Shown here: piece by piece, positions 1 to 8,468 of the stretch
Layout: each line of letters starts with the position of its first letter
Position numbering within the stretch: position 1 is the stretch's first letter
From: Halothiobacillus sp.
GTDB lineage: Bacteria; Pseudomonadota; Gammaproteobacteria; Halothiobacillales; Halothiobacillaceae
Reading direction: 5' to 3'
DNA: 64,000 nucleotides
Assembly: GCF_028710545.1 (NCBI RefSeq)
Contig: NZ_JAQTTX010000001.1
Coordinates: forward strand, 1-64,000
Made by a program: the position numbers and the translations under genes
Notes under the pieces: model-generated
Told to the model about the DNA's origin: nothing
Database searches by the model: none
What the model saw: only the letters and a program-made list of their open reading frames with translations

Positions 1-127
1 CGCCTGGTTGAAAGACACCCTCGAAAAACTACCCACCTGGCCCAACAGCCGCATCGATGAACTGTTGCCCTTCAGGCAGAAAGCATAAACGACCCATGTT
101 TTACAGGTGGAGCGGTTGGACGCTTAC
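1..127 (+). mobile_element. Right end of an IS66-family insertion sequence (cut by window edge)
   Basis: The first bases encode the last residues of an IS66-type transposase, and a non-coding tail follows that ends in CGCTTAC at 121-127. Read from the other strand this end starts GTAAGCG, the usual terminal motif of IS66 elements. The element therefore ends at 127, and the eight bases GAAACGGT (128-135) are the candidate target duplication. The rest of the element lies left of the window, so completeness cannot be judged. Confidence 0.75.
2..88 (+). CDS. tnpC: IS66 family transposase, C-terminal fragment
   Basis: Twenty-eight residues are visible before the TAA at 86-88. They contain LEKLPTWPNSRIDELLPF, which matches the conserved C-terminal LxxLPxxPxxRIxELLP signature of IS66 (TnpC/DDE) transposases. 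The catalytic core lies outside the window. The reading frame runs intact to its stop 39 bp before the inverted repeat, which is normal IS66 spacing. Call by motif; whether the upstream part is intact is unknown. Confidence 0.7.
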   Translation, partial: AWLKDTLEKLPTWPNSRIDELLPFRQKA

Positions 128-430
128 GAAACGGTACACTAGGTCTGCTCTCGACCTATGGCTACTTGCAACTTGGTGTATCATTATTATCTTGCTCAGA
201 AAGTTAGAGCAGTTACGTTTTATTGCCAAGACCCTTCATTTTTCTTGTTGACGGCAAGTCGCGGACTTGCTGGTATCGGTGAAAAAAGCGTCACTGATGA
301 TCGATCTTCGCTCGATAGCGTGCTCAAGAGAAGGCCCTGCGCCTGTCTTTGTCTGGATTGATTTTCTGGGTTGATTTATGTTCGGTTGCCCATGCGGGTA
401 GGTGCTTTTCAATATTTCAGAGGCTTAATC
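128..430. other. Intergenic stretch between IS66 end and ilvE
   Basis: No convincing gene is seen: short frames here lack a ribosome binding site and any recognisable motif. The stretch presumably holds the ilvE promoter and leader. An AGAGG at 419-423 is the likely ribosome binding site for ilvE. No terminator-like hairpin or riboswitch was recognised. Confidence 0.5.
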
Positions 431-1366
431 ATGTCGATGGCTGATCGTGACGGTTTTATATGGTTTGATGGTGAGTTGATCGATTGGCGCTCTGCTCAGG
501 TCCATGTGCTGACGCACAGTCTTCACTATGGTATGGGTTGTTTCGAGGGCGTTCGAGCCTATAAGACGGATCGAGGAACATCCATCTTCCGATTGGAAGA
601 TCACACGCGCCGCCTGGCGAACTCTGCCCGCATTCTCGGGATGCCCTTGCCTTATTCGGAGAGTGTGATCAACGAAGCCCATCGCGAAGTGATTCGTTCG
701 AACAGGCTTGAGAGTGCCTATATGCGTCCGATCGTGTTCTATGGTTCCGAGGGTATGGGGCTTCGGGCGGATAACCTGAAAGTCCACGTGGCGGTCGCCG
801 CCTGGGAGTGGGGTGCTTACTTGGGTGCGGATAACATCCAAAAGGGCATCCGGATCAAGACGTCAAGCTATTCGCGGCACCATGTCAATGTGACAATGTG
901 CAAGGCCAAGTCGACCGGCTCTTACATGAATTCCATGATGGCGTTGCGCGAAGTGACACACGACGGGTACGACGAAGCCATGCTGCTGGATACCCAGGGC
1001 TTTGTTGCGGAAGGTTCCGGCGAGAATATCTTTCTAGTCAAAGACGGTATTTTGTATACACCGGATCTGACGGCAGCTCTAGACGGTATCACGCGCCGCA
1101 CCATCATCACTTTGGCGAAACGATTTGGTTATGAAGTGATTGAAAAGCGCATCACCCGCGATGAAGTCTACATTGCCGATGAAGCATTTTTCACCGGGAC
1201 GGCGGCCGAGGTCACGCCTATCCGTGAAGTCGATAACCGGCCGATCGGCAGTGGTTCACGCGGCCCGATTACCGAACGCTTGCAGTCGGCCTATTTTGAT
1301 CTGGTCCATGGTCGCTTCGATACCCAATTCGATGGTTGGCTCGATTTTACCGAGGTGCGTGCATGA
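431..1366 (+). CDS. ilvE: Branched-chain amino acid aminotransferase
   Basis: This PLP-dependent fold-type IV transaminase catalyses the last step of Leu, Ile and Val synthesis in the cytoplasm. The 311-residue product starts MSMADRDGFIWFDGELIDW, matching the usual IlvE N-terminus. It has the HYGMGCFEGVRAY segment, the predicted Schiff-base lysine at about residue 160 (CKAKSTGSY) and the C-terminal EGSGENIF and FFTGTAAEVTPIREVD motifs that bind the cofactor phosphate. ATG 431 is preferred over an in-frame ATG 60 bases upstream because it has AGAGG seven bases before it and gives the family length. The next gene overlaps its stop as ATGA, so the two are probably translationally coupled. Confidence 0.95.
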   Translation: MSMADRDGFIWFDGELIDWRSAQVHVLTHSLHYGMGCFEGVRAYKTDRGTSIFRLEDHTRRLANSARILGMPLPYSESVINEAHREVIRSNRLESAYMRPIVFYGSEGMGLRADNLKVHVAVAAWEWGAYLGADNIQKGIRIKTSSYSRHHVNVTMCKAKSTGSYMNSMMALREVTHDGYDEAMLLDTQGFVAEGSGENIFLVKDGILYTPDLTAALDGITRRTIITLAKRFGYEVIEKRITRDEVYIADEAFFTGTAAEVTPIREVDNRPIGSGSRGPITERLQSAYFDLVHGRFDTQFDGWLDFTEVRA

Positions 1367-1575
1367 ACCCGAATACCGCAGCCCATCCTGAGCAATACAA
1401 AAAGGCCAGCGCTGCGCGTGAAGTAGCCGTCCATCAGTCGGATCTGCCCGTATTTTGTCCTCGTGCAGATGAGACGCTTTGGAATGCGCATCCTCGTGTT
1501 TATATTCATCTGGAGAAGCCGGGTGATCAAGCGCGCTGTATTTATTGCGGCACGCTTTATCGGCTGATCGATTAA
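1363..1575 (+). CDS. Small zinc-finger (zf-CHCC / NDUFS6-like) protein
   Basis: The 70-residue protein has putative metal ligands in FCPRADETLWNAHPRVYIHL and the C-terminal CIYCGTLY, the layout of the zf-CHCC family related to the small NDUFS6 subunit of complex I. In proteobacteria this family is often found beside ilvE. The start overlaps the ilvE stop by ATGA. The function is not established; a zinc site of Cys-His-Cys-Cys type is inferred from the motif. Confidence 0.8.
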   Translation: MNPNTAAHPEQYKKASAAREVAVHQSDLPVFCPRADETLWNAHPRVYIHLEKPGDQARCIYCGTLYRLID

Positions 1576-1589
1576 GTCGGATAAAGCGC

Positions 1590-1733
1590 ATGTGGACTTT
1601 GGTGCAGAACAATCCGGTGATGGTTGCCATCATCGTCGCGGTGGTGCTGATCGCAATTGCGCTTCACGTGGGTATTTATCTGGTGATCAAGCGATTGGTG
1701 AATCGTGACTTGCCCCCGGCATCGGATGAATAA
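1590..1733 (+). CDS. Small single-pass membrane protein, function unknown
   Basis: The 47-residue product begins MWTLVQNNPVMVAIIVAVV and is dominated by one hydrophobic helix (about residues 9-32), followed by a basic segment and an acidic end. It lies 14 bases after the zinc-finger gene, in the same direction and ahead of a strong terminator, so it probably closes the ilvE transcript. The ribosome binding site is weak (GGATAAAG), and it could be longer at the N-terminus. No family is recognised. Confidence 0.5.
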   Translation: MWTLVQNNPVMVAIIVAVVLIAIALHVGIYLVIKRLVNRDLPPASDE

Positions 1734-1756
1734 GTGCCACTTAATACCAGGTTTTT

Positions 1757-1783
1757 ACTGTCCCGCCTTTGCGGGATTTTTTT
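1757..1783. terminator. Rho-independent terminator after ilvE operon
   Basis: TCCCGC CTTT GCGGGA (1761-1776) forms a six-pair stem with a four-base loop, followed by a run of T. It sits between the convergent ilvE operon and the ELM1 gene. Confidence 0.85.
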
Positions 1784-1824
1784 CGCGTCCGATTGCTGGT
1801 TGGTGTGTCGCTAGAAATACAACG

Positions 1825-2841
1825 TCAGGTGCGACGGTGCTGATGAAACCGTTCACGTACCAACCGGGCAACATGAGGCGTGTCGTTGACGGGATCATAG
1901 TTCCAGTGTTCCAGCTTGTGTTCCAGTGCGCGTTCAAATGGACGTGTGACGCCTTCTTCGCGCAGCATACGATGAAAGTCCACAAGTCGCCCCGAGTAGC
2001 CATCGAAATCCAGCGTATATACTGGTTTGCCGGTTGAGGCGGCTTCCGACACCATCGACACCGAATCGCCGGTCACGATCAGATAATCGGCCATGCCGAG
2101 AATCGCGTGATAGGGGTTCGGCCCCTCGTTGTTCCAGAACCAGTGCGTTGTGCCCGCAAGCGCCGCTTCCATGGCAGCGATATTTTCCGTGCCTGTGCGT
2201 CGCGATGCCGTGATCCATAAGTGAGCGCTTTGTTCGGCGGCTACCTTCAGCAGTGTTTCGATCAGTGCTCGACTTTTTTGGGGCGTCAGGGTTGCCGTCG
2301 CATTACTGCCGCCAATCAGAACGCCAATAATTGGTCGTTGTTGTTTGATCTCGATCAACTCCGGGTGAATGTTGGTTTGCTGCGAGATGGCCTGTTCGAT
2401 TTTTTCAGGCGTGACATGGTGCAGTGCACCACGGGTATTGACGACATTCGACCCGATCAAGCCATCGTGACGGGGTGGCGCGATCAGATCCACCAGATGA
2501 TGCGGCATCTGCGGGTTCTGGATATGCACGGTGAATACCCGCCCGCGGCTGGCCCGTTTGACCCCCAGCGCGGCTGCGGCGCCCAGGCGCCCACAGGATA
2601 TGATGATGTCCGGCCAGGGCGCCTTCAATGGAGAGGATTGCGGCGTGAGGCGGGTGTGCGCTTTGGGTAGCCAGTGACCGGGCAGCCAACGCCAGGGCTT
2701 GGTCAGATTGACCAGCTTGACCTCGAATGGCCAGCCGATGTGCTCGGCCAAGCCAACCGCCTGGTTGCGCAAACCGACGGCATCATTCGTCAGTAGCCAG
2801 ATTTTTGGGGGCGATGATGTTTCCTGCGGTTCTGTGCTCAT
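1825..2841 (-). CDS. ELM1/GtrOC1-type putative glycosyltransferase
   Basis: The 338-residue protein matches the mitochondrial-fission ELM1-like family. Visible features are KIWLLTNDAVGLRNQAVGLAE at the N-terminus, PDIIISCGRLGAAAAL, VHIQNPQ, an internal VLIGGSN, and the late YLIVTGDSVSMVSEA donor-site-like motif. In bacteria these proteins resemble GT-B glycosyltransferases and occur in surface polysaccharide clusters; the substrate is unknown. It overlaps the upstream oxygenase gene by 4 bp (ATGA), so the pair is likely one transcript, convergent to ilvE and divergent from the glycosyltransferase operon. Confidence 0.8.
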   Translation of the reverse strand: MSTEPQETSSPPKIWLLTNDAVGLRNQAVGLAEHIGWPFEVKLVNLTKPWRWLPGHWLPKAHTRLTPQSSPLKAPWPDIIISCGRLGAAAALGVKRASRGRVFTVHIQNPQMPHHLVDLIAPPRHDGLIGSNVVNTRGALHHVTPEKIEQAISQQTNIHPELIEIKQQRPIIGVLIGGSNATATLTPQKSRALIETLLKVAAEQSAHLWITASRRTGTENIAAMEAALAGTTHWFWNNEGPNPYHAILGMADYLIVTGDSVSMVSEAASTGKPVYTLDFDGYSGRLVDFHRMLREEGVTRPFERALEHKLEHWNYDPVNDTPHVARLVRERFHQHRRT

Positions 2842-3509
2842 GCCGAGGTGACAGGTTTGTTCGGGAAGGCGAGCTCGTGGCGGTTACGCCATTCCTGAGT
2901 GACATAGTTGATAATCAGGGTTCGGCGTATGCCATTGATTTTTCTTGGTTCGAACCCATGCCACGTATTGGTTGACGGGACGAAGATCATGGCCGTGTTG
3001 AACGTGGCGAGTACGCGCTGTGCGGGCGATTCTTTGGTCAGATAAATGTCCGTTCCCCAGCTTTCATGTTCCGGATCTTCGGACATGTACGCCAGCATGG
3101 TGAATTTTTTCACGCCCAGATCGGTGTGAGGTTCCAGCCAGAAGCCTTGCGTGTCGAGCGCGTATTCGATCCGGAGGTTGGTGCCGGTCAGGTCGAGGCC
3201 ACAGCACTTCTCAATCACACGAATCATTTCGGGTGATTGCAGTGCATGTGCAATGGCAGAGCAGGTGGGGTAGCGCGCGATGGCATCCTGATCAAAAAAC
3301 TTACGCAGTTCGTTGTGGGTTTCCCGTCGCCCACCCGTATCATCGATGACGGGCGGCGAGAACGGGAGCTTGGCAATCGATCGGGCCGTTTCCAGTGGAA
3401 ACAACTCACGCAAGCGCCAGTGCCGGTAGGGTGACTCTTCCTGTTTAGCGGACTCGAATGAGTGCTTCAGGCTGGCTTTTACGGCATCTAATAGCGTTGA
3501 ATCGGGCAT
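2838..3509 (-). CDS. Fe(II)/2-oxoglutarate-dependent oxygenase family protein
   Basis: The product of about 223 residues carries the iron-binding HxD in LEPHTDLG and a distal His plus the 2-oxoglutarate-binding Arg in TWHGFEPRKINGIRRTLIINYV, the double-stranded beta-helix signature. The substrate is unknown; the context suggests modification of a glycan or lipid. Two starts are possible, 3515 and 3509. The inner one is preferred because AAGG (3518-3521 on the complement) stands eight bases before it but only two before the outer one. A second oxygenase of the same fold lies at 7764-8426. Confidence 0.8.
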   Translation of the reverse strand: MPDSTLLDAVKASLKHSFESAKQEESPYRHWRLRELFPLETARSIAKLPFSPPVIDDTGGRRETHNELRKFFDQDAIARYPTCSAIAHALQSPEMIRVIEKCCGLDLTGTNLRIEYALDTQGFWLEPHTDLGVKKFTMLAYMSEDPEHESWGTDIYLTKESPAQRVLATFNTAMIFVPSTNTWHGFEPRKINGIRRTLIINYVTQEWRNRHELAFPNKPVTSA

Positions 3510-3599
3510 ACGCATGACCTTAAGATAACTAAACGATGAGAAGATATTGACAGGTATAATAATCCTCTTATCGCCTAAACGTTAATTTGTGTCCAATCT

Positions 3600-4769
3600 A
3601 TGACCCTATTGCCAGTTAATCCGGCCACTGATCGGCCCGTCGAGCGTCAGTCGCTGATTGTGATGCAATTGCTGCCCGCGCTTGAAAGCGGCGGTGTCGA
3701 GCGCGGGACCATTGAAATTGCGGCCGCGCTCATGGCGGCAGGACACAAGGCCATCGTGGTGTCGGGTGGCGGGCGCATGGTTGCCGAGTTGGAGGCGCTG
3801 GGTGCGGAACATATCACCCTGCCTATTGGTAAGAAATCCCTGACCAGTCTGCGCTATATTCCGATTCTGCGGCGCTTGATGCGGGAAAAGCAGGTGGACA
3901 TCGTCCACCTGCGTTCCCGATTGCCGGCCTGGTTGGGTTATCTGGCCTGGAAGAAGCTCGATCCAGCTACTCGCCCGCGTCTGGTCACCACCGTGCACGG
4001 GCCGTACACCCCAAACTTCTATAGCGCTGTCATGCTCAAAGGCGAACGAATCATTGCGGTTTCCGACATGATTGTTGCGTACATTCGGCGGCATTACCCC
4101 TGGGTTGATCCCGTCAAAATCACACGCATCTATCGTGGCGTCGATCCGGTTGCATTCTCGCCGGAATATCAACCCGAGTCGTCATGGTTGTCGCGTTGGC
4201 AGACTGAGTTCCCGCAAGCGGTCGGCAAATGGACGATTACCTTGCCGGGGCGAATCACCCGCTGGAAGGGGCAACTTGATCTTCTTCATATTGTTGTACG
4301 TCTGAAGGCGGAAGGTATCCCAGTTCATGCATTAATCGTCGGCGGCGCGCATCCGCGAAAGCAGTCGTTTTTGCAGGAAATCGAAGCGGAAATTTCGCGA
4401 CGGAATTTGACCGAAGACGTGACCCTGGTCGGTCAGCGTTCAGACCTCAAAAACATCATGGCGATCAGTGACGTGGTGCTCTCGCTGTCGACCGAGCCGG
4501 AAGCATTCGGACGGGTCAGTCTGGAAGCCTTGAGTCTTGGTCGCCCCGTCCTTGGCTATGCCCACGGCGGCGTGGGTGAACAACTCGCGACCATGTATCC
4601 CGCCGGTGCCATCGCGTTGGGTGATATCGATGCGGCCGTTGCCACCTTGTCACGCTGGTATCGAGATGGCGCGCCCGAGGTGCCCTCCGAGCGTCCGTTT
4701 ACTTTGGCTACCATGCAGGCACAGACACTGGCACTGTATCGTGACCTTCAAGCCAGCCCTCGACAATGA
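3600..4769 (+). CDS. GT4-family glycosyltransferase
   Basis: The 389-residue product is a GT-B retaining glycosyltransferase. The N-terminal acceptor domain begins LIVMQLLPALESGGVERG, the glycine-rich loop typical of GT4. The C-terminal donor domain has ITLPGRITRWKGQLDLL and the EX7E motif in EPEAFGRVSLEALSLGRPV. It resembles LPS core and capsule transferases, but donor and acceptor cannot be told from sequence. It opens a rightward operon and overlaps the next gene by 4 bp. Confidence 0.85.
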   Translation: MTLLPVNPATDRPVERQSLIVMQLLPALESGGVERGTIEIAAALMAAGHKAIVVSGGGRMVAELEALGAEHITLPIGKKSLTSLRYIPILRRLMREKQVDIVHLRSRLPAWLGYLAWKKLDPATRPRLVTTVHGPYTPNFYSAVMLKGERIIAVSDMIVAYIRRHYPWVDPVKITRIYRGVDPVAFSPEYQPESSWLSRWQTEFPQAVGKWTITLPGRITRWKGQLDLLHIVVRLKAEGIPVHALIVGGAHPRKQSFLQEIEAEISRRNLTEDVTLVGQRSDLKNIMAISDVVLSLSTEPEAFGRVSLEALSLGRPVLGYAHGGVGEQLATMYPAGAIALGDIDAAVATLSRWYRDGAPEVPSERPFTLATMQAQTLALYRDLQASPRQ

Positions 4770-5842
4770 GTGATTCTGAGATCCAAACAATGCAAATCAT
4801 CGGTTCTGCCCGCATGGGCGGGGCTGAAAACTTTTTTCTCCGGCTGCACAAGGCGTTGAACGAGTCCGGTGTGCCGTCCCTCGCCGTCACGCGCAAAGGC
4901 AGCGAATTGACCGATCTCGTGCAAGGTGCGGGCATCACGGCGCGAATGGGTAATGTGTTCGATCCGTTTTCCCGATGGTCGCTTTCGCGGGCGATCAAAT
5001 TGCACCGGCCGGACATCGTGCAAACCTGGATGGGTCGGGCAACCCGGCTGGTTCACCTCAAACCGAAGCTGCGACCGGCGCATGTCGCGCGACTGGGTGG
5101 TTTCTATGATCCCGCGCAATATCGTCACGCCCATGCGCTGGTCGGGAACACGCGAGGGATCTGTGATTTTTTGATTCGTCAAGGCGTGCCTGCCGATAAG
5201 GTTCACTTTATCGGCAATTTCGTGCAACCGACGCCCCAAGTCGCGCCGGAATTAGTGCAACAGTGGCGTGAGAAACTCGGTCTTGGGGCCGATGACCGGG
5301 TGATCTTCGCACTGGGCCGACTGCATCCGAATAAAGGCTTTGACACGCTGATCGCGGCTTTCTCCCAACTTCCGCCAACCGCTGGTGCGCCTCATCTGGT
5401 GATTGCAGGCGATGGCCCCTTGGCCGAGCAACTGGATCGACAGATTTCCCAGAGCCCCGTTGCGGCGCGGATTCATCGCGTGGGTTGGCAGCAGCAGACC
5501 GACGCCTTGTTTGCGCTGGCCGATCTGTTCGTCTGCCCTTCGCGACATGAGCCCCTGGGGAATGTGATTCTGGAGGCATGGGGGCACGGTTTGCCCGTGC
5601 TTTCAACAATGTCCGATGGCGCATTGGAATTAATCACGCCCGATGAAAATGGCGTAATGACCCCCATCGACGAACCCGAAGCCATGGCGGCGTCGATAGC
5701 GTCCTTGTTGAATCTGCCGAACACTCAGTTGGTGGCATTCGGACGTGCCGGTGCAGCCGAACTGTTGCGGCATCACAGCCAGGATGCGGTGGTCGCGCAG
5801 TACGCAGCGCTCTATCGCAAGCTCATGACAACCTGGGTTTGA
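4766..5842 (+). CDS. GT4-family glycosyltransferase
   Basis: A 358-residue GT-B transferase starting MSDSEIQTMQIIGSARMGGAENF, with the GT4 loop. The donor half has VIFALGRLHPNKGFDTLI and the EX7E motif in RHEPLGNVILEAWGHGLPVL. The start overlaps the previous stop (ATGA), and the next gene begins three bases after its stop, so it is tightly coupled on both sides. It is likely a sugar transferase of LPS core or O-chain assembly; its specificity is unknown. Confidence 0.85.
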   Translation: MSDSEIQTMQIIGSARMGGAENFFLRLHKALNESGVPSLAVTRKGSELTDLVQGAGITARMGNVFDPFSRWSLSRAIKLHRPDIVQTWMGRATRLVHLKPKLRPAHVARLGGFYDPAQYRHAHALVGNTRGICDFLIRQGVPADKVHFIGNFVQPTPQVAPELVQQWREKLGLGADDRVIFALGRLHPNKGFDTLIAAFSQLPPTAGAPHLVIAGDGPLAEQLDRQISQSPVAARIHRVGWQQQTDALFALADLFVCPSRHEPLGNVILEAWGHGLPVLSTMSDGALELITPDENGVMTPIDEPEAMAASIASLLNLPNTQLVAFGRAGAAELLRHHSQDAVVAQYAALYRKLMTTWV

Positions 5843-5845
5843 TCC

Positions 5846-7678
5846 ATGTGCGGTATTGCAGGCATCTACACACCCGGTCACGCGATTGATTCCAGCATTC
5901 TGGATCAAATGGCCCAGCGCTTGGCACACCGCGGCCCCGATGGCGCGGGGCAATTTATCGATCACGATCTGGGGTTCGTGCACACGCGGCTGTCCATAGT
6001 GGATCTGGCCGGTGGCGCTCAGCCATTGTTCAGCCCATCGGGTCGGTCCGTCACCGTTGCCAACGGTGAAATTTACAATGCCCCGGATGTCTTTCGTGAT
6101 CTGGCCGCGCGATCCATCACGCCCACCTCGCATTCCGATTGTGCCGTCATTCCCATATTGGCAGAGCAGGACGCGGCGGGTTTCTTGCCAATGTTGCGCG
6201 GCATGTTCGCGCTAGCCGTGTTTGATCGTGATCGACGCACGTTGGTGATCGCTCGGGATCGCATGGGCATCAAACCCTTGTATATTTGTCGCGTGCCCCA
6301 CGGGCTTGCGTTTGCCTCGGAAATCAAGGGTCTTTGGCCGCTGGTCTCGGCTCAGGCAACCATGAATCCTGCCGCGGCTATGGCTTTCCTGCAGCAGAAT
6401 TTCGTGATCGGCAGAGAAACAGCCATCCACGGCATCGAGCGACTCATGCCGGGTGAGCGGATCGATCTCGCTGCCGACGGGCAGATTCGCACATCGGTTT
6501 GGTGGTCACTGACCGATGAGGCACGCGCTGCGCGTGAAACCGATTGGACGCAGACGGATGCCCTGACCCAATTCGACGAATTACTGCATGCGTCCATGGC
6601 GGAGCACCGCCACGCGGATGTGCCGATTGGCCTGTTCCTCTCCGGCGGAATCGATTCATCCATTTTGGCCTATCAGCAAGCCGGAGCTCCTGACGCGCAT
6701 GCCTGGACGGTCGGTTTCGACACCCACTCGGTGCACGATGAACGCGCTGCTGCCCAGCAATTGGCAGAGCAGTTGCATATACCGCTCAGCACGATTGCGC
6801 TTCGCCCTGAGCGATTGTTTGATCGTCAGGTCATGGCCTTGTGGGCGGGTGACGATCTGATGGGCGATGCGGCCTGCCTGCCCACACTGGAATTGGCGCA
6901 GGCGGCGAGTCGATCACACAAGGTGGTGTTTTCGGGCGAAGGCGGCGACGAGGTGTTTGCCGGTTATGGTCGATATCGACCGGTGCCGGTCCAGCGCTGG
7001 TTGCGCGCGTTGTTGAAGCCGGGTAGTGGCGGTTTTCGCACGCGTGGACGGCTCGACCGAACGCCACGTGGTCTGTTGACCTCCGAATTCTGGCGGCAGG
7101 ATGACATCTGGCGGGATACCCAGGCCGAATACTGGCAGCAGAGCCGTGGACTGGACCTGATGACGCGGATGCAGTTGCTCGACATGCAAGGGTGGTTGGT
7201 CGAGGATTTGTTGACCAAGCTCGACCGGATGTTGATGGCCTATGGTGTCGAAGGGCGCGTACCGTTTCTGGATCACCGAATGGTGCTGTTTGGCTTATCG
7301 TTGCCTGTGCAGTTGCGCCGTCAGGGGCGGCTCGGTAAACAACTGTTGCGCCAGTGGTTGGCGAAGCAATCGGCCGCATCAATCAATCCCGCGGCCACTG
7401 CCCGCAAGAAAGGATTCACCGTTCCGGTGGGTGATTGGATTCGCAGTGTCGGCGCGCACGACCTGTTCGAGGCGCTTTCTCGGCAGGCTGTTATCGCGGA
7501 CATGTTTCATCTTCCTGCTTTGCGCCAATGCGTACAGCAAGCGGCGCTTGGTGACCGTTCATCGGTGGATACGGTGATGGGTATCGTTCAGTTGGCCATT
7601 TGGCACCGCATCGTCTTTGAACAGGACTTTTCCCGTCCGCCGGACAGGGTCGACCCCATCGCTTGGCTTAAGACGTGA
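5846..7678 (+). CDS. asnB: Asparagine synthase (glutamine-hydrolysing) family amidotransferase
   Basis: The 610-residue protein has an N-terminal class II glutaminase domain beginning MCGIAGIY, so Cys2 is the nucleophile, with HRGPDGAG and the HTRLSIVDLAGG segment. The C-terminal synthase domain has the ATP-pyrophosphate loop LFLSGGIDSSI near residue 268 and FSGEGGDEVFAGYGRYR. Such enzymes make asparagine, but paralogues inside polysaccharide clusters are thought to amidate sugars or polymers. Its place between glycosyltransferases supports a surface-glycan role, so asnB is a family label rather than a proven function. Confidence 0.85.
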   Translation: MCGIAGIYTPGHAIDSSILDQMAQRLAHRGPDGAGQFIDHDLGFVHTRLSIVDLAGGAQPLFSPSGRSVTVANGEIYNAPDVFRDLAARSITPTSHSDCAVIPILAEQDAAGFLPMLRGMFALAVFDRDRRTLVIARDRMGIKPLYICRVPHGLAFASEIKGLWPLVSAQATMNPAAAMAFLQQNFVIGRETAIHGIERLMPGERIDLAADGQIRTSVWWSLTDEARAARETDWTQTDALTQFDELLHASMAEHRHADVPIGLFLSGGIDSSILAYQQAGAPDAHAWTVGFDTHSVHDERAAAQQLAEQLHIPLSTIALRPERLFDRQVMALWAGDDLMGDAACLPTLELAQAASRSHKVVFSGEGGDEVFAGYGRYRPVPVQRWLRALLKPGSGGFRTRGRLDRTPRGLLTSEFWRQDDIWRDTQAEYWQQSRGLDLMTRMQLLDMQGWLVEDLLTKLDRMLMAYGVEGRVPFLDHRMVLFGLSLPVQLRRQGRLGKQLLRQWLAKQSAASINPAATARKKGFTVPVGDWIRSVGAHDLFEALSRQAVIADMFHLPALRQCVQQAALGDRSSVDTVMGIVQLAIWHRIVFEQDFSRPPDRVDPIAWLKT

Positions 7679-7763
7679 TTTTTTGCGTTATTCCCGGACG
7701 ACATGCGCCTTCATGGTGCGTGTTATGATTTGGCAATTGGATTCTTGTAAGGGTGATAAAGTC

Positions 7764-8426
7764 ATGCTGAAAGCCGATCAACTGGTTGATTTCGCTGCTT
7801 TTGATGCGGCTCCTTTGGTAAAGGAGCCCTTCGTGCATTTTGTGGCACATGATTTTGTGCCCAAGTCGGTGATGGCTGATATCGACCGGGACTTCCCTGA
7901 GGTGCCCAAGCGCGGCAGCTTCCCCATGAGCGAACTCGACAGTGGGCCGAGTTTCAAGGCCTTGGTCGAGTACCTCGAAAGCGAGGAAGTGGCGCGCAAG
8001 TTTTCCGAAAAACTGGGTATCGACCTGGTCGGTAAGCCCACGACCATGACGATTCGCGGGTACAGCGGTGAACAGGACGGACGGGTTCATACCGACTCGC
8101 GCAGCAAGCTGGTGACGGTGCTGCTGTATCTGAACAGTGACTGGAATCCCGCTGATGGCGGCCTGCGGCTGCTCAATTCAGATAACTTGGAAGACAGCTT
8201 CGATGAAGTGATTCCGGCGGCAGGCACCCTGCTCGCATTCGTCAACACCGAGAATGCCTGGCACGGCCATAAGCCATTCGTCGGCCAGCGGCGCAGCATT
8301 CAGCTCAACTGGGTGGTCAGTGACGCTGCCGTGCGCCGCAGTCAGTGGCGTCACGGGCTTTCGGCCAAGATCAAACGCTGGTTTGGCGGCGGGAAGAAAG
8401 CAAAGCCGGTCGATGATGCGTATTGA
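7764..8426 (+). CDS. Fe(II)/2-oxoglutarate oxygenase (prolyl-4-hydroxylase-like fold)
   Basis: The 220-residue product starts MLKADQLVDFAAFDAAPLVK. It contains HTD in GRVHTDSRSKLVTVLLYLN and the distal His plus Arg in AWHGHKPFVGQRRSIQLNWV, the expected metal and 2-oxoglutarate ligands. The frame is open upstream, but ATG 7764 is preceded by AAGGG and fits the fold boundary. Its C-terminus is basic. It follows asnB in the LPS operon and may hydroxylate a glycan or lipid; the substrate is unknown. It is distantly similar in layout to the oxygenase at 2838-3509. Confidence 0.8.
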   Translation: MLKADQLVDFAAFDAAPLVKEPFVHFVAHDFVPKSVMADIDRDFPEVPKRGSFPMSELDSGPSFKALVEYLESEEVARKFSEKLGIDLVGKPTTMTIRGYSGEQDGRVHTDSRSKLVTVLLYLNSDWNPADGGLRLLNSDNLEDSFDEVIPAAGTLLAFVNTENAWHGHKPFVGQRRSIQLNWVVSDAAVRRSQWRHGLSAKIKRWFGGGKKAKPVDDAY

Positions 8427-8468
8427 TCCTGTCGCCGTCCTCGGTTCGGTCATGCGCTGGATGGCGGC

